From the NCBI GenBank assembly GCA_035296325.1, contig DATHBD010000044.1:62001-126000 (forward strand): a stretch of 64,000 bases of DNA, read 5' to 3'. The notes below the pieces were generated by a model. It saw nothing but the letters and a program-made list of their open reading frames with translations, was not told the DNA's origin and made no database searches. The position numbers were made by a program, and so were the translations under genes. The stretch is from DATHBD01 sp035296325 (GTDB lineage Bacteria; Actinomycetota; Actinomycetes; Mycobacteriales; Micromonosporaceae). Below, in pieces: positions 55,934 to 64,000 of this stretch. Within the stretch, counting starts at the first letter, position 1. Each line of letters starts with the position of its first letter.

Positions 55934-57190
55934 ATGCCAGATGAGGTATCGGATTCCCGCCGGCCCGGTGCGGCGGCGGGATCGCCGTTGAAGCCGCGTC
56001 GGTGGCTGCGGCGTCGGCTGATCGTCGCGCTGGTCGGCGCGTTGACCGCGGGCGCGGCATGGGCCGCGGTCGGTGCGGCGCCGGCGGCGTCCGCCGCCGA
56101 GCCGAGCCGGTGGCGACAGGTCGCCGTTTCGAGTGAGCACTCCTGCGGGATCAAGGTCGACGGATCACTGTGGTGTTGGGGCAACAACACAAGCGGCGAG
56201 CTGGGCCTGGGCATGGAATCGTTCACCCCGGCGCCGGACGACACGCGCGACCCGGGCGACCGGTTCGCCCCGACCCGCGTGGGCGCCTCCCGCAGTTGGG
56301 CGTCGGTCGCGGTCGGCAACTCCTTCTCGTGCGCGTTGAACACTGGTGGCACGCGGTACTGCTGGGGGTCGAACTACCGCGGCCAGCTGGGGTTCGGGGA
56401 CACCACGGACAGTAGTCTCCCGCGTCGGGTCAGCGGCGAGGCCCGTTGGGCGTCGCTGAGCCTCGGCGGACACACCGGCTGTGGCATCCAGCTGACCGGG
56501 ACGTTGTGGTGCTGGGGCTCCAACGCGTACGGGCAGCTCGGTGTGGGTGATACGGAGGACCGGCTGTCGCCCACCCGGCTCACCGGCGCCACCAGCTGGG
56601 GCGCGGTCGATCTGGGCTCCGAGTCCGCGTGTGCCACGTACACGAGCGGGAGAAGACACTGCTGGGGCCGCAACGATTCCGGCCAGCTGGGACTCGGCGA
56701 CACCACCGACCGGACCGAGCCGCGCCGTGTCCTCGGTGAGGCCACCTGGGCCACGGTCTCGGCGGGTCGCCAGCACGGCTGCGGGCTGCGCCCGGACGGC
56801 ACCCGCGCATGCTGGGGCGGTAACGGCAATGGTGAACTCGGTCTCGGCGACGTCACCAACCGGCTGCGGCCCACCGACGCCGACGCCGGTTGGATCGCCA
56901 TCGCGGCCGGCGCCCGATCCACCTGCGGCATTGGCACGGACAGATTCGTGTGGTGCTGGGGGAGTAACGCCGCGGGCCAGCTCGGCATCGGCAGTGCCGA
57001 CCACGACGCGTTCCACACCGAGTCGGTGAGGCTGGGCATCACCGGCTCCAGCCTGGCGCTGGGTGACGCCATGGCGTGTGCGATCGACTCCGACGGGTTC
57101 CTGTACTGCTGGGGCTCGAACGCGTCCGGGGCAATCGGGACGGGTACTCGAGGGGGCATGTTCCTCGAGCCGCAACTCATTCTCGGCTGA
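55934..57190 (+). CDS. Secreted RCC1-repeat beta-propeller protein
   Basis: The 418-residue protein has an N-terminal signal (RRLIVALVGALTAGAAWAAV, cleavage after ASA) and six or seven repeats of about 50 residues with the pattern C...G.LWCWG.N..GQLG.GD, each with a conserved Cys and Trp. This makes a seven-bladed RCC1/BNR propeller exported to the cell surface. Such propellers mediate protein or sugar binding; the ligand is unknown. Ribosome site GGAG lies 7 nt upstream. A shortened duplicate precedes it. Confidence 0.85.
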   Translation: MPDEVSDSRRPGAAAGSPLKPRRWLRRRLIVALVGALTAGAAWAAVGAAPAASAAEPSRWRQVAVSSEHSCGIKVDGSLWCWGNNTSGELGLGMESFTPAPDDTRDPGDRFAPTRVGASRSWASVAVGNSFSCALNTGGTRYCWGSNYRGQLGFGDTTDSSLPRRVSGEARWASLSLGGHTGCGIQLTGTLWCWGSNAYGQLGVGDTEDRLSPTRLTGATSWGAVDLGSESACATYTSGRRHCWGRNDSGQLGLGDTTDRTEPRRVLGEATWATVSAGRQHGCGLRPDGTRACWGGNGNGELGLGDVTNRLRPTDADAGWIAIAAGARSTCGIGTDRFVWCWGSNAAGQLGIGSADHDAFHTESVRLGITGSSLALGDAMACAIDSDGFLYCWGSNASGAIGTGTRGGMFLEPQLILG

Positions 57191-57192
57191 GC

Positions 57193-57218
57193 GTGGCGGC
57201 CGCCCGGGCGGCCGCCAC
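57193..57218. terminator. Hairpin terminator between convergent genes
   Basis: GTGGCGGCCGCC (57193-57204) and GGCGGCCGCCAC (57207-57218) form a near-perfect palindrome 3 bp after the RCC1 stop. A second 28-bp palindrome (57245-57272) lies inside the 3' end of the ccdA gene on the other strand. Confidence 0.65.
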
Positions 57219-57231
57219 GGCACCGCCCTGA

Positions 57232-58125
57232 TCAAGGCCCGGCGGCACCGGCGCCCGCGCGGGCGCCGGTGCGGCGCGCCGACGCCACCGCGGTGCCGGC
57301 GCCTACCGCGGCGACCACGCCCACGAGCAGTGCCCCGACGCCGACCACGCCGATCCCCTGCACCGTTGCTGCCACCCACATCTGCACCGCGTGGCCGAGC
57401 CGGATGGCGGCACTTGCCCGCAGGTCCCCGTCGAAGACGCGCAGTTCGTGCCAGCCGTAGTACGCCACCCAGCAGCCGCAGAGCACGAGCAGCACCCCGC
57501 TCGCGCGTGCGGTCGCCTCGCCGGCCCGGCGGATCCGGCGCAGCAGCGACGTCCGAGCCAGCGCGATGGTCACCGCAGCCAGGCCGACGGTGAGGCCCAT
57601 GCCGAGGGCGTACGCCCCGAACAGGGCGATCCCGGCCGGCACCGACCCGGCCCCGGTCCGCAGGCTGGCCACCACCACCGCGAGAAACGGTCCGATCGTG
57701 CAGCCCAGCGACGCCAGGGCGTACGCCGCACCGAACAGCGCCATCGACGGCAGCGTTCGAGTGACGGCGGGACCGCGTCGGGGCGGGGGTGTCAGGCCCG
57801 GCAGGTGTCGGCCGGAGAGCAGCCAGCCCCCGGCCACCGCGAGCGCCAGCCCGATGCCGACCGTGGCCCATGGCAGGTGGCGCATCAGCGCGCCGCCCAG
57901 CGGCACCACGACGACACCGAACAGCCCGAAGACCGCAACGAATCCGGTGGTCATCGCGGCGGTGAGGGCCAACGCCCGGCCCACCGCGCGACCGGGCGTC
58001 TGCTTCTCGCCGCCCTCGGCCGCGACGAGCATGGAAAGGTACGCCGGCAGCAGGGCGAAACCGCATGGATTGACGGCTGCCACCAGCCCGGTCGCCAGCG
58101 CGAGCGCCAACGGCAACCCGTCCAC
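57232..58125 (-). CDS. ccdA: CcdA/DsbD-type membrane thiol-electron carrier
   Basis: The 297-residue protein has six to eight membrane helices and the two redox cysteines of the family, in VNPCGFALLPAYLSML near residue 21 and LGCTIGPFLAVVVASL near 142. It carries reducing power across the membrane to an extracytoplasmic thioredoxin-like partner, here the TlpA-type protein encoded 3 bp upstream. GTG 58125 is the start. The C-terminus is a low-complexity Ala/Gly/Arg tail. Confidence 0.88.
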   Translation of the reverse strand: MDGLPLALALATGLVAAVNPCGFALLPAYLSMLVAAEGGEKQTPGRAVGRALALTAAMTTGFVAVFGLFGVVVVPLGGALMRHLPWATVGIGLALAVAGGWLLSGRHLPGLTPPPRRGPAVTRTLPSMALFGAAYALASLGCTIGPFLAVVVASLRTGAGSVPAGIALFGAYALGMGLTVGLAAVTIALARTSLLRRIRRAGEATARASGVLLVLCGCWVAYYGWHELRVFDGDLRASAAIRLGHAVQMWVAATVQGIGVVGVGALLVGVVAAVGAGTAVASARRTGARAGAGAAGP

Positions 58126-58128
58126 GGG

Positions 58129-59034
58129 TCAGCCGACGATCTTGTCGAGCTCGACCGTCATGTCGCGGACATCGACGATGTCCTGATACGCGACAGTTCC
58201 GTCGGTCCGCAGGATCACCCAGGTGTTCTGGGCGGTCACGCCGAAGTGCCGGTACAGGGCACCGGAGTTGTCGGCGAGGTGGGGCAGACCGGTCGCGCCG
58301 GTCTCCTGGACGAACGCCCGCAGGGCCGCCGGCGCGGGATCGAGGCCGCCGACCCCGACAAATGCGGCGCGACCTGCGTACCGGCCGGCGGCGGCGTGCA
58401 CATCGGGGGCGAAGAGGCGACAGATCTCGCACCACGGCGACCAGAACCAGACCACAACGGGACGTCCGGCCAGCGCCTTCGCGTCGAACGGGGCGCCGTC
58501 GAGCGTCCGCCCGCGCAGCGCCATCAACGGTGCGTCAGCGGCGACGGTGACCCCGGAGGCCTGGGGCCCCGCCGAAGGCGATCCGACGGCGGACGGGCTT
58601 CCGGACAGGCTCCCCGACGGGGACGCCGGGGTTGAGCCGGTCGGCGCCGGGGTGGGCCGGGCCGGCGAACCGGCTGAGGCGGATCCGCCGGGGGCGGACC
58701 GGATCGGGGCGGGCCGGGTCGGCCCCGCGGACGCCGCACCGACCAGTGTCGACCCGGCGGTGCTTCCGCCCGGAACCGACCCGGTGGGGACCGACCCGGT
58801 TGGGGTCGGCACAGCGCCGGGAGATCCGCTGGCCAGCGGATCGGCAAAGGGCGATCCAGGCGCCCGGGGCAACCCGAACGCCTCCGGCGGATCGCCGATG
58901 TACTGATCGAAGTCGTGGGACACGGGGTTGAGCGTGCGCTGCGGTCGGGCGGTCCAGTCGGTCAGGCCGAATCCGATCACGCCGAACCCGACGAGGGTCA
59001 GCAGCGCACCGAAAATTGACTGCCACTGCCGCAT
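58129..59034 (-). CDS. Membrane-anchored TlpA-type thioredoxin
   Basis: The 301-residue protein has one N-terminal membrane helix (IFGALLTLVGFGVIGFGL), about 120 residues of Pro/Ser/Ala/Gly-rich linker, and a C-terminal thioredoxin fold with the WCEIC redox site near residue 200. The usual cis-Pro position reads QNTWVIL, with Asn. It probably receives electrons from the adjacent CcdA to reduce extracytoplasmic disulfides, for example in cytochrome c maturation. Confidence 0.86.
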   Translation of the reverse strand: MRQWQSIFGALLTLVGFGVIGFGLTDWTARPQRTLNPVSHDFDQYIGDPPEAFGLPRAPGSPFADPLASGSPGAVPTPTGSVPTGSVPGGSTAGSTLVGAASAGPTRPAPIRSAPGGSASAGSPARPTPAPTGSTPASPSGSLSGSPSAVGSPSAGPQASGVTVAADAPLMALRGRTLDGAPFDAKALAGRPVVVWFWSPWCEICRLFAPDVHAAAGRYAGRAAFVGVGGLDPAPAALRAFVQETGATGLPHLADNSGALYRHFGVTAQNTWVILRTDGTVAYQDIVDVRDMTVELDKIVG

Positions 59035-59122
59035 GCCCGACTCCTCCGCGTGTCCGCCGCCCGGCCGCCGTCGTGCCGGCTCGGGGTTTCACCCGTTGGT
59101 ACGTGCGCGGCGCGGCGCGGGC

Positions 59123-59506
59123 TCAATCGGCGGCCGAATCCAGTCGCTTGACCAGCGACTTCGGGGCGACGATCCGGTACGACTCCTCGCACAGTTCGGC
59201 CACTTCGGCCCAGTCGGTGTCGTCGTCGATCCGTACCCCGATCCAGCCGCGGCCCCCCACGTAGGGTGGCCGGAAGAACCGCTCCGGGTCGGCGGCGATC
59301 AGTGCCTCCTGCTCGCCGGGCGGCGCGGCACACCACAGGTGGGGGGACTGGTGCTGATGGTGCCCGTTTTCCCAGAACGTGACGAAGACCGTCTTGTCGC
59401 GGATGAACCAGGTCGGTGCGCCGTGGCTCAGCCGTTCGGTCGTTTCCGGCAGTCCCAGACAGATCGCTCGGACTAGCCGTATCGGTCGATCCTGCTGGTC
59501 GCTCAC
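59123..59506 (-). CDS. MmcQ/YjbR-family protein
   Basis: The 127-residue protein has the YjbR-like fold with LGLPETTERLSHGAPTWFI, FRPPYVGGRGWIGVRI and the C-terminal ESYRIVAPKSLVKRL. The family is DNA-binding-like but of uncertain role. GTG 59506 is preferred to ATG 59521 because GGAGG lies 8 nt before it. Confidence 0.85.
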   Translation of the reverse strand: MSDQQDRPIRLVRAICLGLPETTERLSHGAPTWFIRDKTVFVTFWENGHHQHQSPHLWCAAPPGEQEALIAADPERFFRPPYVGGRGWIGVRIDDDTDWAEVAELCEESYRIVAPKSLVKRLDSAAD

Positions 59507-59561
59507 GCTCGATGCCTCCATGACTCAGCGCGGTGGGCGCGTTACGTTACTAAACGTCTAG

Positions 59562-59589
59562 TTGACAGCGGCGTAACAGTGTTTAACGC
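59562..59589 (+). promoter_or_regulatory. Promoter and operator region of the LacI-type gene
   Basis: TTGACA (59562-59567), a 16-bp spacer and TAACGC (59584-59589) form a promoter. GTTAC (59546-59550) and GTAAC (59573-59577) are inverted around the -35 box, and TAAACGTCTA lies just before it. Such AT-containing inverted motifs are probable autoregulatory LacI sites. Confidence 0.5.
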
Positions 59590-59639
59590 TGGCCGGGAAC
59601 GTCGCCACGCGACGCTCACGAGGGTGCCGAGGAGACGGG

Positions 59640-60647
59640 ATGACCGACCAGCAGCAACCCACCGTAACGGAGGTCGCCGCCGCCGCCGGCGTGTCCGCCG
59701 CGACGGTCTCCCGCGTTCTCACCGGATCCGTGCGGGTGAGCACTTCGGCTCGGGTGCAGGTGCATGACGCGATCGCGCGTCTGGGGTATGTCCGTCGGCG
59801 GGCGCCGCGGCAGACCCCGACCCGTTCGCTGGACCAGGCCTTCGCCGCGGTGATCTGCGAGCCGACCGCGCGGCTCTTCTCCGACCCGTTTTTTCCGCGG
59901 CTGCTCGGTGGGGCTGAGGAGGCCCTGACCCGCAACGGGGTACCTCTGTTGATCATGTCTGCGACACCCGGCACGCTCCCGGTGGCCACGCCGTACCTGG
60001 TGGCCGGCGGCGTGACCGGCGTGCTGCTGGTCAGCGCGCACGGCCGGCATCCGCTGACGGTGTCGCTTCCGGCTGCCCGGATCGCGATCCGCAGCGCCGG
60101 TCGACCGCCGCAGGGCGTGGAGCTGCCGTTCGCCGACGTGGACAACTTCGACGGTGCCCGGCAGGCGGTCGAGCACCTGCTGCTGCGCGGCCGGCGCACG
60201 ATCGCGACGATCGCCGGGCCGCCCGACCTCAGCGCGGCCGCCGACCGCCTGGCCGGCTACCGCCGTGCCCTGGAGGTCGCCGGCCTGCAGATCCCACCGG
60301 TCGCGTACGGGGACTTCTCGCACGCAGCCGGCGCACACGCGATGGGGTGGCTGCTGAACCGGGCGCCTCGGCTGGACGCGGTCTTCGTCGCCTCGGACCT
60401 GATGGCGGCCGGCGCGCTGCAGACCCTGCGCCGGGCCGGGCGCCGGGTGCCCGAGGACGTGGCCGTCGTCGGGTTCGACGATGCGCCGCTGGCCAGCTTC
60501 ACCACGCCGACGCTGACCACGATCCGCCAACCGGTGGAGGAACTGGGCGCCATCGCCGCCGAGCTGCTGCTCGCCGGCGCCTCCGGGGAGGATGTGTCCG
60601 ACAATCCGGTGCTGCCGACCGAACTCGTGATCCGTGCATCCTCCTGA
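59640..60647 (+). CDS. LacI-family transcriptional regulator
   Basis: The 335-residue regulator has an N-terminal helix-turn-helix (VTEVAAAAGVSAATVSRVLT, residues 9-28) with hinge, and a periplasmic-binding-protein-like sensor domain (FSDPFFPRLLGGAEEAL, VFVASDLMAAGALQTLRRAG, VAVVGFDDAPLASF). It senses a sugar or other small ligand not identifiable here. No transporter or catabolic operon is adjacent, so its targets may be distant or itself. Confidence 0.9.
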   Translation: MTDQQQPTVTEVAAAAGVSAATVSRVLTGSVRVSTSARVQVHDAIARLGYVRRRAPRQTPTRSLDQAFAAVICEPTARLFSDPFFPRLLGGAEEALTRNGVPLLIMSATPGTLPVATPYLVAGGVTGVLLVSAHGRHPLTVSLPAARIAIRSAGRPPQGVELPFADVDNFDGARQAVEHLLLRGRRTIATIAGPPDLSAAADRLAGYRRALEVAGLQIPPVAYGDFSHAAGAHAMGWLLNRAPRLDAVFVASDLMAAGALQTLRRAGRRVPEDVAVVGFDDAPLASFTTPTLTTIRQPVEELGAIAAELLLAGASGEDVSDNPVLPTELVIRASS

Positions 60648-60671
60648 CCTGGCATACGCAGTCCGGCGCCG

Positions 60672-62099
60672 ATGATCGGCTCACAGTTGCAGGAGGGCGA
60701 CCTGCTCGCCCGCCGCTATCTCCTGCAGGAGCGCATCGGCGCCGGCGGCATGTCGGTCATCTGGCGTGCCTGGGACGAGGCGCTGGAGCGGGTGGTCGCC
60801 GTCAAGGTGCTGGACGGCCCGCTCGGCGCCGACCGGGGTGACCGGGAGCTGATCCGGCGGGAGGCGCGGGCCGCCGCGCGGATCGACCACCCGAGCGCCA
60901 TCCAGGTGTATGACTACGGCGAGACGGTCACCAGTGGCGGGCGCCTGGCCGCGTACGTCGTCATGCAACTGCTCGACGGTGAGTCGGTGGCGACCCGGAT
61001 CGACCGGGACGGGCCGATTCCCTGGGTGGACGCCGTCTCGATCGCGGTGAGCGTGGCCGATGTGCTCGCGGCGGCGCACGCCCGCGGGGTGGTGCACCGC
61101 GACGTCACGCCGGAGAACGTCATGCTCACCAGCGAGGGCGTGAAGCTGCTCGACTTCGGCATCGCGGCGCAGGTCGGGGAGTTCGACGACACGGCGGCGC
61201 TGACGTTCGGGACGCCACCCTATGTCGCGCCGGAGCGTCTGGCCGGTGGCGAGGCCACCGGAGCGACCGACATCTACGCCGTCGGCGTGCTGCTGTACGA
61301 GATGCTCACCGGCGCCACGCCGTACCCGGAAACCACCTGGCACGAGATCGAAGCCGTACGCCGGGAGGGGCCCCCGCCGCCGCTGGAGGTGCCGGGCCTA
61401 CCGGCCAGGGTGGCGAGCGTCTACGAGCTGTGCCTTTCCCGCAATCCGCCGGACCGGCCCACGGCCGGCCAGGTCTCCACCGAGTTGGCGGCAGCGCTGG
61501 CCCGGAGTGCGAGTGCGCCGGCACGCCGCAAGTCGCGCCACCGGGGCCGGCGACTGGTCGCCGTAGCCGCGGTGCTCAGCCTGCTCGCCGCCATGCTCTA
61601 CGTGTCGCTGCGGTACGGCGGACCGACCCTTCGGGATGGTGGCACGGGCGTGGTCGCGGCCACCGCCACCCCGAACGTTGCCGTGGCCGCGCCGCCCACC
61701 ATCGGCGCGTCCGGCGCGCCCCCGTCGCCGACGTCACCACCGACGGCGCCGGCCACGAGATCGGCCACCCCCAGCGCCACGCCGGCCCGGTCGCCGTCGG
61801 TGAGCGTCTCCCCGGCCGCCCCGCAGACCGTCAACGAGGCGGCGGCACAGGTCCTGGCGCTTGTCGATCGGGGCGTGGCGAACGGCGACATGCGGGTCGA
61901 CATCGCGGTGGACTTCAAGAACCAGGTCAACAACCTGGCGGCCCACCGCCAGGAGTACGCCGATCGGATCGCCGGGCTACGCCAGCGCCTGCGCGACCGG
62001 GTCCGGGAGGGGGCGCTCAACCCGACGGTCGCCGACCAGATCGACGCCGAGGTGGTGGAACTCGGCGCGGTGCTCGAGCGTGACGTCGCGGCCGGATGA
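60672..62099 (+). CDS. Membrane Ser/Thr protein kinase (PknB-like)
   Basis: The 475-residue protein has a kinase domain over residues 10-275 (IGAGGMSVIWRAWD, VAVKVLD with ATP-binding Lys near 43, HRDVTPENV near 142, DFG near 161, GTPPYVAPE), a juxtamembrane Arg-rich stretch, one membrane helix near 295-315, a Pro/Thr/Ser-rich linker, and an extracellular helical C-terminus (VNEAAAQVLALVDRGVANGD). The catalytic-loop Lys is replaced by Thr (HRDVTP for HRDxKP). No PASTA repeats are present. Confidence 0.9.
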   Translation: MIGSQLQEGDLLARRYLLQERIGAGGMSVIWRAWDEALERVVAVKVLDGPLGADRGDRELIRREARAAARIDHPSAIQVYDYGETVTSGGRLAAYVVMQLLDGESVATRIDRDGPIPWVDAVSIAVSVADVLAAAHARGVVHRDVTPENVMLTSEGVKLLDFGIAAQVGEFDDTAALTFGTPPYVAPERLAGGEATGATDIYAVGVLLYEMLTGATPYPETTWHEIEAVRREGPPPPLEVPGLPARVASVYELCLSRNPPDRPTAGQVSTELAAALARSASAPARRKSRHRGRRLVAVAAVLSLLAAMLYVSLRYGGPTLRDGGTGVVAATATPNVAVAAPPTIGASGAPPSPTSPPTAPATRSATPSATPARSPSVSVSPAAPQTVNEAAAQVLALVDRGVANGDMRVDIAVDFKNQVNNLAAHRQEYADRIAGLRQRLRDRVREGALNPTVADQIDAEVVELGAVLERDVAAG

Positions 62100-62729
62100 G
62101 CACGTAGGCACTTCGAATACCCGCCGAAGCGCCCGCCCGGCGCAGGCCGAGCACCATTCGGCGCTTCGTTGTCTGCCGTTCGGCGCTTCCCGCACACCAG
62201 CCGCCGAGTCGGCCGGAGCGTCGTATCGGTGGATTCCACGCAGCAGGGTCGACGTTGCCGCGGAATTGTGCGGCGAATCCGACAGCGCGCTGCGACGCGA
62301 ATTCGCGGACAGGCCGCTCCGGAATTCGGTTGCCGGCGTCCTGACCTCCGTACCAGGCCAGGAACTGGTACTCGGAGTGCGCCGTCCGGGCACTACGAGT
62401 GAGCTATCCGGGCCGCCTGGTGACACTTCGCAATCGGACGTACAAGCATCGAATCAGATAGATCATCACGCTTGTCGCGACGATTCCGCGGTCGCCGCCG
62501 ATGCGGTGAACGCATCCAGGTATGACGATGCAGTGGTCGACAGCCGCCCTGCTCCGTACGTATAGTCCAAGCCCAAGCGGGCTCCCCGCTGCCGGTGCCC
62601 CGCCGACCGGCGTCCCTCGTTCAGCACCGGCTCGCCGGTCGTTTCACGCCGGCCCGAGCCGAGTCGTACCGCATTTCCAGCCTTATCAATCGGTCCGCCT
62701 TCTCGCCACTGAGAGCAGAGCCCCAGCAG
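62100..62729. other. Gene-free stretch of 630 bases
   Basis: No frame here has convincing codon use; open frames on both strands overlap each other. TTCGGCGCTTC occurs at 62157-62167 and 62179-62189, exactly 22 bp apart, with an inverted GAAGCGC at 62126-62132. TACCAG/CTGGTA forms a small inverted repeat near 62350-62370. The DNA is less GC-rich than its flanks. It probably contains the promoter of the esterase gene and binding sites. Confidence 0.45.
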
Positions 62730-64000
62730 ATGTCTGTATTGACGCGGGTCGCCCGCCCAGCCGCAGTTATCGTGGCCGCCGCCGTGGCCGCCGCCGCAGT
62801 GGTGATGAGCGTTTCCGTCGCCGATGCCGCGACCGGCGACGGTAGCCCGACCGATGCCAACATCGCCTACGTCGGCCGCTGGGATCCGCCCGCCGCAACG
62901 ACGGTGGGCTACTGGTCGGCGCCGTACATCCGGGCGGCTTTCACCGGCCGCACCATCAAGGTCAAACTTCGCGACTCCGCCAATGTCTACGTGAGCATCG
63001 ATGGCGGCCCGGACGTGTTCCACGCAGGCGTCCGGGGCACGGTGAATCTCACCCCCACGCCGTTGGCCGAGGGCACACACCAGATCCGGCTGGCCTTCCG
63101 CGGTGGCCCCGCGTTCCAGGGCTTCGTGCTCGACCCCGGCGCCCAGACCGTCCCGCCGAAGGTGTCCAAGCAGCTCATCGAGTGGGTGGGTGACTCGATC
63201 ACCCACGGCGCGCTCAACGCGAAGACGACCCTCGACTCCTACGGCTGGGTGGCCAGCGAGCGCCTCGGCGTGGAGCACGCGACGATCGCCCGCTCCGGGG
63301 GCTGCCTGGTGGCCTATGACGGCTGCTTCGCCCTGAGTGACGCGTACTGGAAGAAGGGCATCGATCAGACCGCGAACTGGAACACCTCGCGCTACGACGT
63401 GAGCGCGGTGGTGGTCAACATGGGCACCAACGACGCGGGCCACGGCGTGACCCCGGCCCTCTTCGGTGCCACCCATCTGAAGTTCTTCCGGGACCTCCGG
63501 GCGGCCCACCCCAATGCCACGCTCTACGCGTTCCAGTCGTTCCGGATGCGCTATGTGGCGGAACTCAAGGCCACCGTCAAGGCGATGAACGACGCGGGCG
63601 ACCGCAACGTCCACTACATCCCCACCGAGGGCTGGTTGACCGCCGCGGACTACGTCGACGGCGGTCACCCCAACGAACAGGGCAACGCCAAGATCGCGAC
63701 CCGGTTGCTGCCGATCCTCCGGGCCAACCTGGCGGCGCCGACCGACGCGACGGTGTACAAGCTCGTCAACCGGCACAGCGGCAAGGTGCTCGCGATTCCC
63801 GGCGGGTCCACGACCAACGGTGCCACCGCGGTGCAGGCCACGGATAACGGCAGCGCGGCGCAGCGTTGGCGGACGGTCACCACCGGCGGGTACGCGAAGC
63901 TCGTGAACGTGGCCAGCGGCGGGACGCTCGACGTCTTCGCCAAGTCGCTGGCCGACGGTGCCGCAGTGGTGCAGTGGACCGACAACGGCGGCGCCAACCA
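62730..64000 (+). CDS. Secreted SGNH/GDSL esterase with ricin-like lectin tail (3' end cut by window)
   Basis: At least 423 residues. A signal peptide (VARPAAVIVAAAVAAAAVVM) is followed by a beta-sandwich domain (residues 45-145) and an SGNH hydrolase domain with EWVGDSITHG (nucleophile Ser near 154), NMGTND near 230, and DGGHPN (catalytic Asp and His near 309-312). This order is that of CE2-like carbohydrate esterases. From residue 340 comes a lectin part (YKLVNRHSGKVLAI, VQWTDNGGAN) like the tail of the GH29 enzyme. It probably deacetylates a polysaccharide. ATG 62730 has no strong ribosome site. Confidence 0.85.
   Translation, partial: MSVLTRVARPAAVIVAAAVAAAAVVMSVSVADAATGDGSPTDANIAYVGRWDPPAATTVGYWSAPYIRAAFTGRTIKVKLRDSANVYVSIDGGPDVFHAGVRGTVNLTPTPLAEGTHQIRLAFRGGPAFQGFVLDPGAQTVPPKVSKQLIEWVGDSITHGALNAKTTLDSYGWVASERLGVEHATIARSGGCLVAYDGCFALSDAYWKKGIDQTANWNTSRYDVSAVVVNMGTNDAGHGVTPALFGATHLKFFRDLRAAHPNATLYAFQSFRMRYVAELKATVKAMNDAGDRNVHYIPTEGWLTAADYVDGGHPNEQGNAKIATRLLPILRANLAAPTDATVYKLVNRHSGKVLAIPGGSTTNGATAVQATDNGSAAQRWRTVTTGGYAKLVNVASGGTLDVFAKSLADGAAVVQWTDNGGAN

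Noticed and set aside
57245..57272. A 28-bp perfect palindrome as a separate regulatory site
   Set aside because: It lies in the Ala/Gly/Arg-coding end of ccdA where GC-rich repeats arise easily; kept only as a possible part of the terminator region.

Overview
The window is very GC-rich DNA from an actinomycete. The carotenoid genes with a MerR-type regulator, the egtABCD ergothioneine set, the paired VOC/WYL genes, leaderless promoters and the tRNA-linked integrative element best fit the family Micromonosporaceae (Micromonospora or a close relative). That placement is inference from gene content; no rRNA or housekeeping marker settles the genus.

Positions 1-13301 are the right-hand part of an actinomycete integrative and conjugative element (AICE). 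It reads leftmost from a minus-strand GntR regulator coupled to a truncated HAD hydrolase, then a repeat-rich control region, then a long plus-strand run: small zinc-ribbon and DUF6284/RRQRL-type proteins, DUF2786, a DUF2637 (Spd-like) membrane protein, SSB, small ORFs, an FtsK/Tra-type translocase, further small membrane proteins, a primase-polymerase with a DUF3631 ATPase (replication module), xis, and a tyrosine integrase started by TTG. The integrase gene abuts the 3' end of a minus-strand tRNA-Phe, the likely integration site; the other end of the element lies left of the window. Several repeat blocks in the element (operators near 1014-1105, a 17-bp inverted repeat at 8182-8217, a GGGACGG repeat cluster at 11260-11398) are candidates for operator, transfer origin and replication origin.

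From 13302 the chromosome resumes. tRNA-Asp and tRNA-Glu follow. A minus-strand operon crtI-idi-merR faces a plus-strand crtB-phr pair (light-linked carotenoid synthesis and DNA repair). Next come a Tat-exported GH29 fucosidase with a ricin-like lectin tail, an SDR oxidoreductase, a large secreted subtilase, an EEP-family nuclease/phosphatase, a VWA/solute-binding protein, a TrmH-type methyltransferase with an unusual valyl-tRNA synthetase, a hot-dog thioesterase, a VOC protein with its divergent WYL regulator, a membrane spermidine-synthase-like protein, STAS and DksA-like proteins, and a two-component cluster (orphan phosphotransfer-like domain, hybrid kinase, stand-alone receiver).

From 41.6 kb: DUF3072, a membrane phosphodiesterase, DedA and MBL-fold proteins, the egtABCD operon followed by a zinc dehydrogenase, a DEAD-box helicase next to a cold-shock gene with a structured leader, soluble transhydrogenase (sthA), a transposase scar, two tandem RCC1-type genes (one an exact in-frame deletion copy), a CcdA/TlpA thiol-redox pair, a YjbR-like protein, a LacI regulator, a Ser/Thr kinase and, running off the right edge, a secreted SGNH esterase with a lectin tail similar to that of the fucosidase.
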